A DNA stretch of 64,000 bases from an uncultured Prevotellaceae bacterium (GTDB taxonomy: Bacteria > Bacteroidota > Bacteroidia > Bacteroidales > Bacteroidaceae), in contig CACYJV010000010.1 in NCBI GenBank assembly GCA_902774815.1, forward strand, positions 44,511-108,510. The letters are read 5' to 3'. Positions 19,948 through 28,240 of the stretch are shown piece after piece (within the stretch, counting starts at the first letter, position 1; each line of letters opens with the position of its first letter). The translations under genes were made by a program, and so were the position numbers. The notes under the pieces were generated by a model. That model saw nothing but the letters and a program-made list of their open reading frames with translations. It was not told the DNA's origin and searched no databases.

Positions 19948-20118
19948 TTACTCAGCAACTGTGGTGTCTGCAGCAGCAGTGTCAGCAGCCAGAGTGTCGG
20001 CAGCCAAAGTGTCAACAGCAACAGTGTCCTCAACGACCTCAGCCTTGGGCTGGTTGTTACCACAAGATGCGAACGACATGGCAGCCATAGCTACGAACAT
20101 AAAAACTAATTTCTTCAT
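19948..20118 (-). CDS. Small repetitive lipoprotein
   Basis: Predicted secreted lipoprotein of 56 residues. The signal peptide ends in lipobox SFASC (Cys near residue 19). The mature part is almost only an acidic Ala/Asp/Thr repeat (VAVDTLAADTLAADTAAADT), encoded by short tandem DNA repeats. No function is known; similar small lipoproteins with Asp/Ala/Thr tails are common in Bacteroides and Prevotella. ATG at 20118 is preferred over an upstream one at 20148 because MKKLVF begins a normal signal peptide. Monocistronic, with its own promoter and terminator. Confidence 0.75.
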   Translation of the reverse strand: MKKLVFMFVAMAAMSFASCGNNQPKAEVVEDTVAVDTLAADTLAADTAAADTTVAE

Positions 20119-20170
20119 TTTCTTTGCTTTTTTAAATCTGTAAAACAATCATTTGTTTATTAAAACGATG

Positions 20171-20178
20171 CAAAGGTA
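20171..20178 (-). promoter_or_regulatory. -7 element of the small lipoprotein promoter
   Basis: TACCTTTG on the minus strand (20178-20171), 52 bases before the start. No clear -33 element. Confidence 0.5.
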
Positions 20179-20331
20179 ATCATTTTTTTAATACGGCGTA
20201 TACTTTTTCAGAACTTTTTTTTGGTGCTTTTTGTAACTTTTTTGTAACTGATTGAAATTCAATAAATTACAAATTGTAAACAAAAGTTAAAGTTTTTGTG
20301 TCCCCACACAATTGACAAAAAACGGGCATTT

Positions 20332-20364
20332 TTTGCCATTTTTCAACTTTTCTTTGTACCTTTG
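20332..20364 (+). promoter_or_regulatory. Promoter of mtaB
   Basis: TTTG at 20332-20335 and TACCTTTG at 20357-20364 with a 21-base spacer, 44 bases before the start codon. Confidence 0.75.
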
Positions 20365-20408
20365 CAAAACGGAAGCATACCGCCCCCTATTATATATATA
20401 TAAGGTAT

Positions 20409-21749
20409 ATGATCAATACATCGGCTTTTCAAGGCAAGAAGGCAGCTTACTTCACTCTTGGCTGCAAACTCAACTTCTCGGAAACGTCAACTTTCGGACA
20501 GGCGTTGCAGCAACTTGGCGTGCAGACAGCAGCCAAAGGCGAGCATGCCGACCTGGTTCTTGTCAACACTTGCTCCGTCACCGAGGTGGCCGACCACAAG
20601 TGTAGGCAAGCCATCCACCGCATGATTCGCAACCATCCCGGTGCCTTTGTCGTCGTAACAGGCTGCTATGCCCAGCTGGAACCACAGACAATTGGACGTA
20701 TCGAGGGTGTCGATCTGGTGCTGGGAGCCAATGAGAAAGCCAATCTCATACAGTTTCTGAGCGATGCGTGGACGGCTGATCGCGGCGAAACCATCGTGAA
20801 AGCCGTCGAGAAAACGCGCGACATCACCACCTTTGCCCCCTCGTGTTCACGCGGCAACCGTACGCGTTACTTCCTGAAAGTGCAGGATGGCTGCAACTAT
20901 TTCTGTACCTATTGCACCATTCCCTTTGCCCGTGGCTTCTCGCGAAACCCATCCATCAGTTCGCTGGTGGCCCAGGCTGAGGAGGCTGCAAGTGAGGGTG
21001 GCAAGGAGATAGTGATAACTGGCGTCAACATAGGCGACTTCGGTCGCACCACAAACGAGTCGTTTCTCGACCTCGTGAAGGCGCTTGACCAAGTGCAAGG
21101 CATCAGCCGTTTCCGCATCAGCAGCCTCGAACCCGACCTGCTGAGCGATGAGTTGATTGACTATTGTGCCCATAGCCGGGCATTCATGCCACACTTTCAC
21201 ATCCCCTTGCAGAGTGGAAGCGACGAGGTATTGCAGCTCATGCACCGACGTTACGACACGGCTCTCTTTGCCCATAAGATTGCGCTCATCAAGCAAAAGA
21301 TGCCCGATGCATTCATCGGAGTCGATGTCATGGTGGGCACACGCGGCGAGACACCCGAGTATTTCGAGGCCTGCTACGACTTCCTCAACAGCCTCGACGT
21401 CACGCAACTGCACGTGTTTCCCTATTCAGAGCGCCCGGGTACCGCTGCATTGCGCATCCCCTACGTCGTCAGCGATCAGGAAAAGAAGCTGCGTTCGCAC
21501 CGGCTGTTGCAACTCTCCGACCAGAAGACAGAGGCCTTCTATGCCCGTCACATCGGACAAACGGCCGAGGTGCTCTTCGAAAAAGCCCCCCGTGGACGAG
21601 CCATGCATGGCTTCACGCGCAACTATATCCGTGTGGAGTTGCCGCCATCGGAGGCACGTGCCGAGTACGACAACCAACTCCTCACCGTCCGCCTTGGCCA
21701 GTTCAACCACGACAAGTCGGCACTCATGGCCCATTTCACGCAACCCTAA
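20409..21749 (+). CDS. mtaB: tRNA t6A37 methylthiotransferase MtaB (radical SAM)
   Basis: Radical-SAM methylthiotransferase of 446 residues that adds a methylthio group to N6-threonylcarbamoyladenosine 37 of tRNA. The N-terminal UPF0004 domain has the three cluster Cys (19 in LGCKLN, 55 in NTCSVTE, 86 in TGCYAQ); the radical SAM motif is CNYFCTYC (Cys 162, 166, 169). The segment HIPLQSGSDEVLQLMHRRY and the C-terminal TRAM-like part (about 380-440) fit the family. The LGCKLN/NxSE pattern favours MtaB over MiaB or RimO. The glycosyltransferase gene starts 18 bases downstream. Confidence 0.93.
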   Translation: MINTSAFQGKKAAYFTLGCKLNFSETSTFGQALQQLGVQTAAKGEHADLVLVNTCSVTEVADHKCRQAIHRMIRNHPGAFVVVTGCYAQLEPQTIGRIEGVDLVLGANEKANLIQFLSDAWTADRGETIVKAVEKTRDITTFAPSCSRGNRTRYFLKVQDGCNYFCTYCTIPFARGFSRNPSISSLVAQAEEAASEGGKEIVITGVNIGDFGRTTNESFLDLVKALDQVQGISRFRISSLEPDLLSDELIDYCAHSRAFMPHFHIPLQSGSDEVLQLMHRRYDTALFAHKIALIKQKMPDAFIGVDVMVGTRGETPEYFEACYDFLNSLDVTQLHVFPYSERPGTAALRIPYVVSDQEKKLRSHRLLQLSDQKTEAFYARHIGQTAEVLFEKAPRGRAMHGFTRNYIRVELPPSEARAEYDNQLLTVRLGQFNHDKSALMAHFTQP

Positions 21750-21767
21750 CAACCATCAACGATAAAG

Positions 21768-22784
21768 ATGAAGATAGCCATCGTCATACTCAACTGGAAC
21801 GGACGCAAGATGCTGGAGCAGTATCTGCCATCTGTGTTGGAATATTCTCGCAACGACGCCACCGTCATAGTGGCCGACAATGCCTCTACCGACGGCTCAT
21901 TGGCCTTTTTGGCCGAACATTATCCAAAGGTGGAGACCATCTTTCTCGACCAGAACTACGGTTTTGCCGAAGGCTATAACCGTGCCCTGCGCCAGGTGGA
22001 TGCCGAATACTACGTGTTGCTGAACAGCGATGTGGAGGTGACGCACCATTGGCTTGAGCCGCTGGTCGAGTACATGGACAACCACGAAGAGGTGGCCGCC
22101 TGCCAGCCAAAGCTGCTTTCGTTCGTCAACAGGGACAAGTTTGAGTATGCCGGAGCATCGGGTGGCTACATCGATCGCTATGGCTATCCGTTCTGTCGGG
22201 GACGATTGTTCGACACAGTGGAGACCGATAATGGCCAGTACGACTACGCCGCACCCGTGCTTTGGGCAACAGGCGCCTGCCTTTTCATTCGTAGTAAGGA
22301 TTATTGGATGGCCAATGGCCTCGACGGACGTTTCTTTGCTCACAACGAAGAGATTGACCTCTGCTGGCGACTGCACATCATGGGGCGTCAGGTGGTATGC
22401 CTGCCCGACAGCGTTGTCTATCACTTAGGCGGAGGAACGCTGCCAAAGGGAAATCCACGCAAGACCTTCCTCAATTTCCGCAATAACCTGACGATGCTCT
22501 ACAAGTGCCTGCCCGATGAGGAGTTGCGCCACGTCATGCGCTGGCGATGGTTTCTCGACTATCTGGCTGCATGGCAGACGCTGATCCTAAACCGCAACCT
22601 TGGCGATTTCCGGGCCATCTATCGTGCACGCAAAGCTTTCAAGCACTGGTTGCCTCAGTTTGAGGAAGACCGTCGACAGATACAGCAAAGCCGCGTGGCC
22701 AAGGACATTCCCGAGCAGAAACACTTCTCCTTGCTATGGCAATACTACGCCCATCGCCGTCGCATTTATTCGCAATTGCCGTAG
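21768..22784 (+). CDS. Family 2 glycosyltransferase (rhamnosyltransferase-like)
   Basis: GT-A type glycosyltransferase of 338 residues. Motifs: nucleotide-binding start IVILNWNGRKMLEQYLPSV, VADNASTDGS, NYGFAEGYNRAL, the metal-binding LLNSDVEV, and HNEEIDLCWRLH near the likely catalytic base. No signal peptide and no clear membrane helix, so it acts in the cytoplasm on a lipid- or sugar-linked acceptor, probably in cell-surface polysaccharide synthesis. Cotranscribed with mtaB (18-base gap). Donor and acceptor cannot be told. Confidence 0.9.
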   Translation: MKIAIVILNWNGRKMLEQYLPSVLEYSRNDATVIVADNASTDGSLAFLAEHYPKVETIFLDQNYGFAEGYNRALRQVDAEYYVLLNSDVEVTHHWLEPLVEYMDNHEEVAACQPKLLSFVNRDKFEYAGASGGYIDRYGYPFCRGRLFDTVETDNGQYDYAAPVLWATGACLFIRSKDYWMANGLDGRFFAHNEEIDLCWRLHIMGRQVVCLPDSVVYHLGGGTLPKGNPRKTFLNFRNNLTMLYKCLPDEELRHVMRWRWFLDYLAAWQTLILNRNLGDFRAIYRARKAFKHWLPQFEEDRRQIQQSRVAKDIPEQKHFSLLWQYYAHRRRIYSQLP

Positions 22785-22848
22785 CAAACCGATGGTCTGA
22801 AAGCCACATATCTGAACCTCTATCAAGAAAAAAGATAAAGCCCAAAAG

Positions 22849-22893
22849 CACTTCACTATGGTAAAGCAATTACTTTACTGTGGTGAAGTGTTT
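22849..22893 (+). terminator. Long hairpin after the glycosyltransferase
   Basis: An 18-base stem (22849-22866 with 22873-22890) in which the only three non-Watson-Crick positions are G-U pairs in RNA, loop CAATTA; flanking A and T extend it by about three pairs. Only a short T run follows. It lies in the 3' flank shared with repeat array B. Confidence 0.6.
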
Positions 22894-22957
22894 ACGTTAC
22901 AAAGGTATAGCGATCATATCGCAATAGTATAACTCTCCGAAACCATTCCTTTGGGTC

Positions 22958-23092
22958 CTCAAAAGCATTGAGTTTATACCCTAAAAAGCATTGAGTTAGT
23001 CCCTCAAAAGCATTGAGTTTGTACATCGAAAGCATTGAGTTTGTCCCCCAAAAGCATTGAGTTCGAAGGACGAAACCAATGCTTTTGAGGGA
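22958..23092. repeat. 22-base-period repeat array B (5 direct units and 1 inverted)
   Basis: AAAGCATTG occurs at 22962, 22985, 23007, 23029 and 23051 (spacing 23, 22, 22, 22), each followed by AGTT and a more variable half, and once inverted as CAATGCTTT at 23077-23085. Several units contain CTCAA-AAGCA-TTGAG, a 5-base stem with a 5-base loop. The array lies between two convergent genes, so it is in the 3' flank of both. It belongs with arrays A (4192) and C (54724). Confidence 0.88.
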
Positions 23093-23210
23093 CAATAGTA
23101 GTGACTTGATGGAATTACACCGCAGAAGAAAGGCCTTAAACCTTAGTGAAACGCCATTCAACAGTCGCCTATGCCATCTAGAAGGGCATGGAACAACCGC
23201 GCTCCACGCA

Positions 23211-24866
23211 TTATTTCACGGTGAAAACTACGATGCTCTTCGCAGGAAGCTGGATGCGCAGTTTGCCCTGGTTGCCCTTTACGGGTGTAATCTTCAGGGG
23301 CTGGCGCTTGTCGGCCGTAGCCACACTGACTTCCTTTCCTGGTTTGCTGCTGGCAAAACTGACGGGCTGAACACGCTGCGGATGCTCGAAGTCGTTGAAG
23401 TCGCGCACATCAGCCGACGTAAGCAGGTCGCCCTGAATGTTAGCCGCTGCACTGGACGGCAGACTGACTTCCACCACTTGCGCCTTGTCGAGCGACACGT
23501 TGCTAAGCGACACCACGACGGCTCCATCCTTGGTCTTTGCAGCTGATGCACTGACGAGAGGCAGCGTGCGGAAACCGTTGGCATCGGTCTCGTCGATAGC
23601 CTTGCGCATGTCGTGGCGCACCTTCATCTCGTCGCACTTCACGTCGAGGGGCAGATAGGTGGCCTCCTGGAACGGTGTGTACATGCGGAAGACGTGATAA
23701 GTGGGCGTTAGCACCATGTGACCGCCATCCTTCGTGTCGGTAAGAATCATAGACTGCAGCACGTTTACCACCTGTGCGATGTTGGCCATGCGCACACGGT
23801 CGCAATGACGGTGGAAGACGTTCAGCGAAAGTGCAGCCACAAAGGCATCGCGCATGGTGTTCTGCTGATAGAGGTGTCCGCGCACGGTGCCAGGCTCTTC
23901 GTCCCACCATGTGCCCCACTCGTCTACCATCAGTCCGATGCGCTTCTGCGGGTCGCTTTCGTCCATGATGTCAGAGTGGCGCTTGATGACGTCCTCTATT
24001 TCGAGGCACTTGCCAAGAGTCCAGTAGTACTCATCGTTATCGTAAACCAATGCCGAGCCCTTCGAACCGTCCCATCCGCTCACGGTGTAGTAGTGCAGGG
24101 AGACGCCGTTCATCTGTGTTCCCACCTGCTTCATGAGTACCTTTGTCCAGTTGTAGTCGTAGTCGCTGGCACCCGATGCAATCTTATAGAGCCGGTTGCC
24201 GTCGTAGTTGCGGCAATAGGTCTGGTATCTACGGTAGAGATCGGCATAGTATTCGGGGCGCATGTTACCACCACAGCCCCACGACTCGTTGCCTACGCCC
24301 AGATATTTCACCTTCCAGGCCTTGTCGCGACCGTTCTGCCGGCGCAATTTGGCCATGGGCGTGTCGCCATCGCTGGTCATATACTCCACCCACTTAGCCA
24401 GTTCCTCGACCGTACCCGACCCGACGTTGCCGCTGATGTAGGGCTCGCAGCCGATGAGTTCGCACAGATTCAGGAACTCGTGCGTACCAAACGAGTTGTC
24501 CTCGATGGTCCCGCCCCAGTTGTTGTTTTGCATTTTCGGGCGTTCTGAGCGTGGTCCGATGCCGTCGCGCCAGTGGTATTCGTCGGCAAAGCAGCCACCT
24601 GGCCAGCGCAAAACAGGCACTTTCAGGTCGCGAAGCGCCTGAAGCACGTCGTTTCGATAGCCCTGCGTGTTGGGAATGGCCGACTCCGGCCCTACCCACA
24701 GACCGCCATAGATACACGTTCCGAGATGTTCGGCAAACTGCCCGTAGATTTCTTTGTGGATTTTCTGGTTGCCATCAGCATTGCGGACGGCCACCGTAGC
24801 ATCCTGAGCCATTGCCGACGTGGCAGCAAAGGCACTGAGCAAGCAAATCAAAAGTTTCTTCATCAT
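23211..24866 (-). CDS. Secreted alpha-L-arabinofuranosidase, glycoside hydrolase family 51
   Basis: Enzyme of 551 residues that releases terminal L-arabinofuranose from arabinan and arabinoxylan. Signal peptide at residues 1-20 (cleavage after AMA), so it is exported. The (beta/alpha)8 catalytic domain has the acid/base Glu 194 in [11 protein letters not shown] and the nucleophile Glu 316 in VDEWGTWW, both typical of clan GH-A family 51. A C-terminal beta-sandwich covers about 385-551. No type IX tail is present, so it is probably periplasmic or reaches the surface another way. Stands alone between array B and a divergent secreted protein gene. Confidence 0.94.
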   Translation of the reverse strand: MMKKLLICLLSAFAATSAMAQDATVAVRNADGNQKIHKEIYGQFAEHLGTCIYGGLWVGPESAIPNTQGYRNDVLQALRDLKVPVLRWPGGCFADEYHWRDGIGPRSERPKMQNNNWGGTIEDNSFGTHEFLNLCELIGCEPYISGNVGSGTVEELAKWVEYMTSDGDTPMAKLRRQNGRDKAWKVKYLGVGNESWGCGGNMRPEYYADLYRRYQTYCRNYDGNRLYKIASGASDYDYNWTKVLMKQVGTQMNGVSLHYYTVSGWDGSKGSALVYDNDEYYWTLGKCLEIEDVIKRHSDIMDESDPQKRIGLMVDEWGTWWDEEPGTVRGHLYQQNTMRDAFVAALSLNVFHRHCDRVRMANIAQVVNVLQSMILTDTKDGGHMVLTPTYHVFRMYTPFQEATYLPLDVKCDEMKVRHDMRKAIDETDANGFRTLPLVSASAAKTKDGAVVVSLSNVSLDKAQVVEVSLPSSAAANIQGDLLTSADVRDFNDFEHPQRVQPVSFASSKPGKEVSVATADKRQPLKITPVKGNQGKLRIQLPAKSIVVFTVK

Positions 24867-24895
24867 GTATTGGTTTCGTTTGGTTGTTGTGTTTG

Positions 24896-24903
24896 CAAAT
24901 ATA
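24896..24903 (-). promoter_or_regulatory. -7 element of the GH51 gene promoter
   Basis: TATATTTG on the minus strand (24903-24896), 29 bases before the start; no clear -33 element. Confidence 0.5.
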
Positions 24904-24942
24904 CAAATAAAAAGCGAGAATACCGTTTTTTAACGGCAATTA

Positions 24943-24974
24943 TTTGGATAAATCACGAAAAATGGCGAACTTTG
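24943..24974 (+). promoter_or_regulatory. Candidate promoter of the tandem Omp28-like gene
   Basis: TTTG at 24943-24946 and the slightly off-consensus GAACTTTG at 24967-24974, 20-base spacer, 64 bases before the start codon. Confidence 0.4.
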
Positions 24975-25038
24975 CAAGCCTTAAGCCATATATATAAATA
25001 AGGTGTAGACCTTCACGATATTACCAACTAACGATATT

Positions 25039-28000
25039 ATGCTCAAAAAATGTCAACTACTATTGGCTTTGCTGCTCATTACAATGGCAGCAACCGCACA
25101 AGACGTGCAGAAAAGTAGCACGCTTCGACTTCGTCCCCAGCATGCCATAAAGGCCGCCGACAGCCAGATGTGGTGGGGCTACTACATGGATGATGCCAAT
25201 CTCTCTGGCTTTGGCACACAGGAAGCTGAAACCTACGATGCCGCTATCGGCATTCCGTCGTCGCTGACGTTTGCACAAGGCCTGCAGATCAAGGCGCTTC
25301 GCTTCATCGTAAGCGGCACACAGGCAATGAAAGACTTCAGTGTCTGGATTTCAGAAACGCTTCCTTCGGCTTCGGCAAGCAACTATCAGCGATTTGCTCT
25401 GGACATGTCGCAGGTGAAGGATGGCACGTACACTGAGTTCGAACTGCCGCAACCCTACACCATCACATCGAAAGGCGTCTATGTAGGCATCTCGTTCACC
25501 ATCACAAACACCAACAGCGAGGGCGCCAGATATCCGCTACTCGTCACCAACGACGGAACCAACATCCCGCAGGCATTGCTCGTCAGGACGTCAGGCAGGT
25601 TGACGGAGTGGCGCGACTTTGCCGATAGCGAGTCGGGTTACGGCAAACTGGCCATGCAAGTGCTGCTCGAGGGCGATTTCATGGAGAACGCTGTGTCGCT
25701 GGGGTCGTTCCGCGACGTGTTCTCGCTCATCAGTAGCTCGGGCGATGCAGAGCTTGAGCTGTTCAATCATGGCACCAACGAGGTGAATAGCATTGACTAT
25801 GCCGTGACCGACGGCAACGGAAACACGAAAGACTATCACCTTGACTTGCCTGCATGCAAGCCTTATGGTGCTGCAACCACCATCAACCTGCCCGTCGAAG
25901 GCGACGCTGTGGCTGGACGTACTGCACGTACCATCAAGGTAACGAAGGTGAACGGCCAACCTAACGCCATCACCGGAGCCACGGCCGAGACCTCTGGCTA
26001 CATGGTAACGCTATCGCAGTTCTCGCCCAAGCGCACGTTGGTGGAGGAATTCACTGGCACTTGGTGCGGCTGGTGTCCTCGTGGAATCACAGGACTCGAC
26101 ATGCTTAACGAGCAGATGGCTGACGAAGTGGTGACCGTAGCCATCCATAGCGACGACCCAATGGCCATTAGCTATGGCGTCGAAGCACCCAGTTATCCCT
26201 ATGCCATGGTGAACAGGAGCATCGCTGCCGACCCTTATATGGGCAAGACGCAGGCTCCGTTCGGCATCGGCGACCTCGTTGCCAAGTGCAACAAGACGCC
26301 AGCCGAGGCATCGGTAGAGCTTGGCGACCTCGAACTGGCCTCCAATGGACGCATCAACGTGACCACGAATGTGGTGTTCCGATACAACAGCGACAAGGCT
26401 CCCTATGCCCTGGCCTACGTATTGCTGGCCGACAGCCTGACGGGTGATGCCAGAAACTGGTGGCAACACAACTACTATACGGGCCGCCAAGAGTATGCCT
26501 ACGACGAAAACCTGAAGTATTGGGTTGACGAGAAAGAGTATGTTCACATGCCTTTCCACCACGTTGCCATCGCTTCGAAGAGCGTTGCCAACGGCATTAC
26601 CAACAGCATTAAGGCGCCCATCGTGGACGGTGCCGCACAGAAACACACCACGACGTTCACCCTGACCGGCAACGCGCTGGCACAGAACCTGGACAAACTC
26701 AGCGTGGTAGCCATGCTCATCAACACCGAAACGGGCACCGTGGTCAACGCAACTGTGAAACCTGTGGCGCTGGCCGACAACTTCCCATGCAACAGTGCTT
26801 CGGTGAACGACTTCGCACAGACGGTTGTCGTGCTGGGCGACACGGCTGAGGTTGAAATGCCTATCACATCGCTGGGCAAGAACCCCATCACAAGCATCGA
26901 CTACACCATCCGTACGGGACGCGTGGAGTCGGATACCATCCACATGGAGCTGCCTGAGCCCATCTCTACCTATGGTCTGCGCACCACCATCCAGGTAAAA
27001 GTGCCTTCCGACACGATCACTGGCATCATCACACGCTACATCACGATTCGTGGAATCAATGGCGAAACCAATGAGGCAGGTACGGCTCGTAGCACGGGTA
27101 AGATTCTGACCATCGCCCAAAAGTCGCCGAAGCGTACGGTGTTTGAGGAGTTTACTGGCACTTGGTGCATCTGGTGTCCACGCGGACTCGTCAGCATGGA
27201 CCACGTGACCGAACGCTATCCCAACGATGCCGTGGTCATTGCCATCCACGGAGGCGACGACCCAATGGCCCTGAGTGCCTTCAATGGTCTTACCAGCGGC
27301 ATGTCGATGCCTACGCTTTGGGTGAACCGCTACATCAAACCCGACAACAAAAATAAGCCCGATGTATACACTGGCTATCGCGACAGCGGTTGGGGCATTG
27401 GCGACATCATCGAACAGGAACAGAAAAAGCTGGCCGAGGCTGCCATTGAGCTGTCGACGCCTGTGCTAGACGAGGAGACTGGCGACATATCGTTCTCGAC
27501 TGACGTCACGTTCCAGTTCAATCGCCGCAGCGCACCCTACACGTTGGCTTACGCATTGCTGGCCGATGGACTGACGGGAACGACCTCTGCATGGAACCAA
27601 GCCAACATCTTCTCGCTCTATGCAGGTAGCTACGACGACGATCCCGAGATGAAATACTGGACCGAACAGGGCACTTCCGTGCCTGGCTACATCTACAACC
27701 ACGTGGCCATCGCCCACATCGGGCTCACCGCTTCGCCCGGTATCACCGGCAGTCTGACCAGTAAGGCCGAGGTAGGCGTCACGCAGAGCTACGCTTCGAA
27801 GTTCAATATCAAGAACAGCTCGCTGGCCAAGATTGCCAAGAAGCTGCATGTGGTAGCCCTACTCTACGACAAGGAACGCGGTGCTTGGGTGAATGCCGAC
27901 ATCAAGGATGTCATCAGCGGAACCGAAGGCGTCAGCACGCTGCCTGCCAGTGACGACATTCGTGAAGTGGCTCGCTACACCATCGACGGCAAACGCATCT

Positions 28001-28071
28001 CCCATCCACAGAAAGGCATCAACATCGTGAAGATGAGCGATGGCAAGGTGCACAAGATCGTCGTGAGATAA
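25039..28071 (+). CDS. Secreted protein with two Omp28/thioredoxin-like units and type IX sorting tail
   Basis: Protein of 1,010 residues. Signal peptide ends after residue 20 (ATA-QD). Two repeated units begin with KRTLVEEFTGTWCGWCPRG and KRTVFEEFTGTWCIWCPRG; the CxxC pairs are Cys 343/346 and 710/713, 367 residues apart. Each continues with a similar segment (VAIHSDDPMA / VAIHGGDDPMA, then APYALAYVLLADSLTG / APYTLAYALLADGLTG). This resembles the Omp28-related outer-membrane proteins of Bacteroidetes, which have a thioredoxin-like FTG..C..C start. The C-terminus (YTIDGKRISHPQKGINIVKM) looks like a type A type IX sorting domain. Role unknown; a surface thiol-disulfide or scaffolding function is inference. 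Confidence 0.75.
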   Translation: MLKKCQLLLALLLITMAATAQDVQKSSTLRLRPQHAIKAADSQMWWGYYMDDANLSGFGTQEAETYDAAIGIPSSLTFAQGLQIKALRFIVSGTQAMKDFSVWISETLPSASASNYQRFALDMSQVKDGTYTEFELPQPYTITSKGVYVGISFTITNTNSEGARYPLLVTNDGTNIPQALLVRTSGRLTEWRDFADSESGYGKLAMQVLLEGDFMENAVSLGSFRDVFSLISSSGDAELELFNHGTNEVNSIDYAVTDGNGNTKDYHLDLPACKPYGAATTINLPVEGDAVAGRTARTIKVTKVNGQPNAITGATAETSGYMVTLSQFSPKRTLVEEFTGTWCGWCPRGITGLDMLNEQMADEVVTVAIHSDDPMAISYGVEAPSYPYAMVNRSIAADPYMGKTQAPFGIGDLVAKCNKTPAEASVELGDLELASNGRINVTTNVVFRYNSDKAPYALAYVLLADSLTGDARNWWQHNYYTGRQEYAYDENLKYWVDEKEYVHMPFHHVAIASKSVANGITNSIKAPIVDGAAQKHTTTFTLTGNALAQNLDKLSVVAMLINTETGTVVNATVKPVALADNFPCNSASVNDFAQTVVVLGDTAEVEMPITSLGKNPITSIDYTIRTGRVESDTIHMELPEPISTYGLRTTIQVKVPSDTITGIITRYITIRGINGETNEAGTARSTGKILTIAQKSPKRTVFEEFTGTWCIWCPRGLVSMDHVTERYPNDAVVIAIHGGDDPMALSAFNGLTSGMSMPTLWVNRYIKPDNKNKPDVYTGYRDSGWGIGDIIEQEQKKLAEAAIELSTPVLDEETGDISFSTDVTFQFNRRSAPYTLAYALLADGLTGTTSAWNQANIFSLYAGSYDDDPEMKYWTEQGTSVPGYIYNHVAIAHIGLTASPGITGSLTSKAEVGVTQSYASKFNIKNSSLAKIAKKLHVVALLYDKERGAWVNADIKDVISGTEGVSTLPASDDIREVARYTIDGKRISHPQKGINIVKMSDGKVHKIVVR

Positions 28072-28136
28072 TCCATCTGTACGCGTGAGATAATCCATCT
28101 ATGTGTGTGGGTTAGCTCCTCTAACCCAGCCACATA
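28063..28136. repeat. Short direct repeat and hairpin after the Omp28-like gene
   Basis: CGTGAGATAATCCATCT is present twice, 20 bases apart, the first copy spanning the stop codon of the gene at 25039. A hairpin follows: TATGTG + GGGTTAG (28100-28115) pairing with CTAACCC + CACATA (28121-28136). Confidence 0.6.
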
Positions 28137-28156
28137 GCCCTCGTAAAGATATAACA

Positions 28157-28205
28157 AAAGAGAGCGGGACGACCACCTTGGGTGATTGTCCCGCTCTCTT
28201 TAATG
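28157..28205. terminator. Bidirectional terminator between convergent genes
   Basis: Perfect 14-base stem AAAGAGAGCGGGAC (28157-28170) with its complement at 28188-28201 and an inner CACC/GGTG pairing. A-rich on one side and T-rich on the other, so it can work for both the plus-strand Omp28-like gene and the minus-strand RNase G gene. Confidence 0.85.
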
Positions 28206-28240
28206 TTGTTTCTTCATCAGAAGAAGTCAAAGGTTCTCAG

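Noticed and set aside
26011-27249. Minus-strand open frame of 412 codons
   Set aside because: Antisense to the Omp28-like gene; it reflects the codon bias of that gene and has no recognisable domain.
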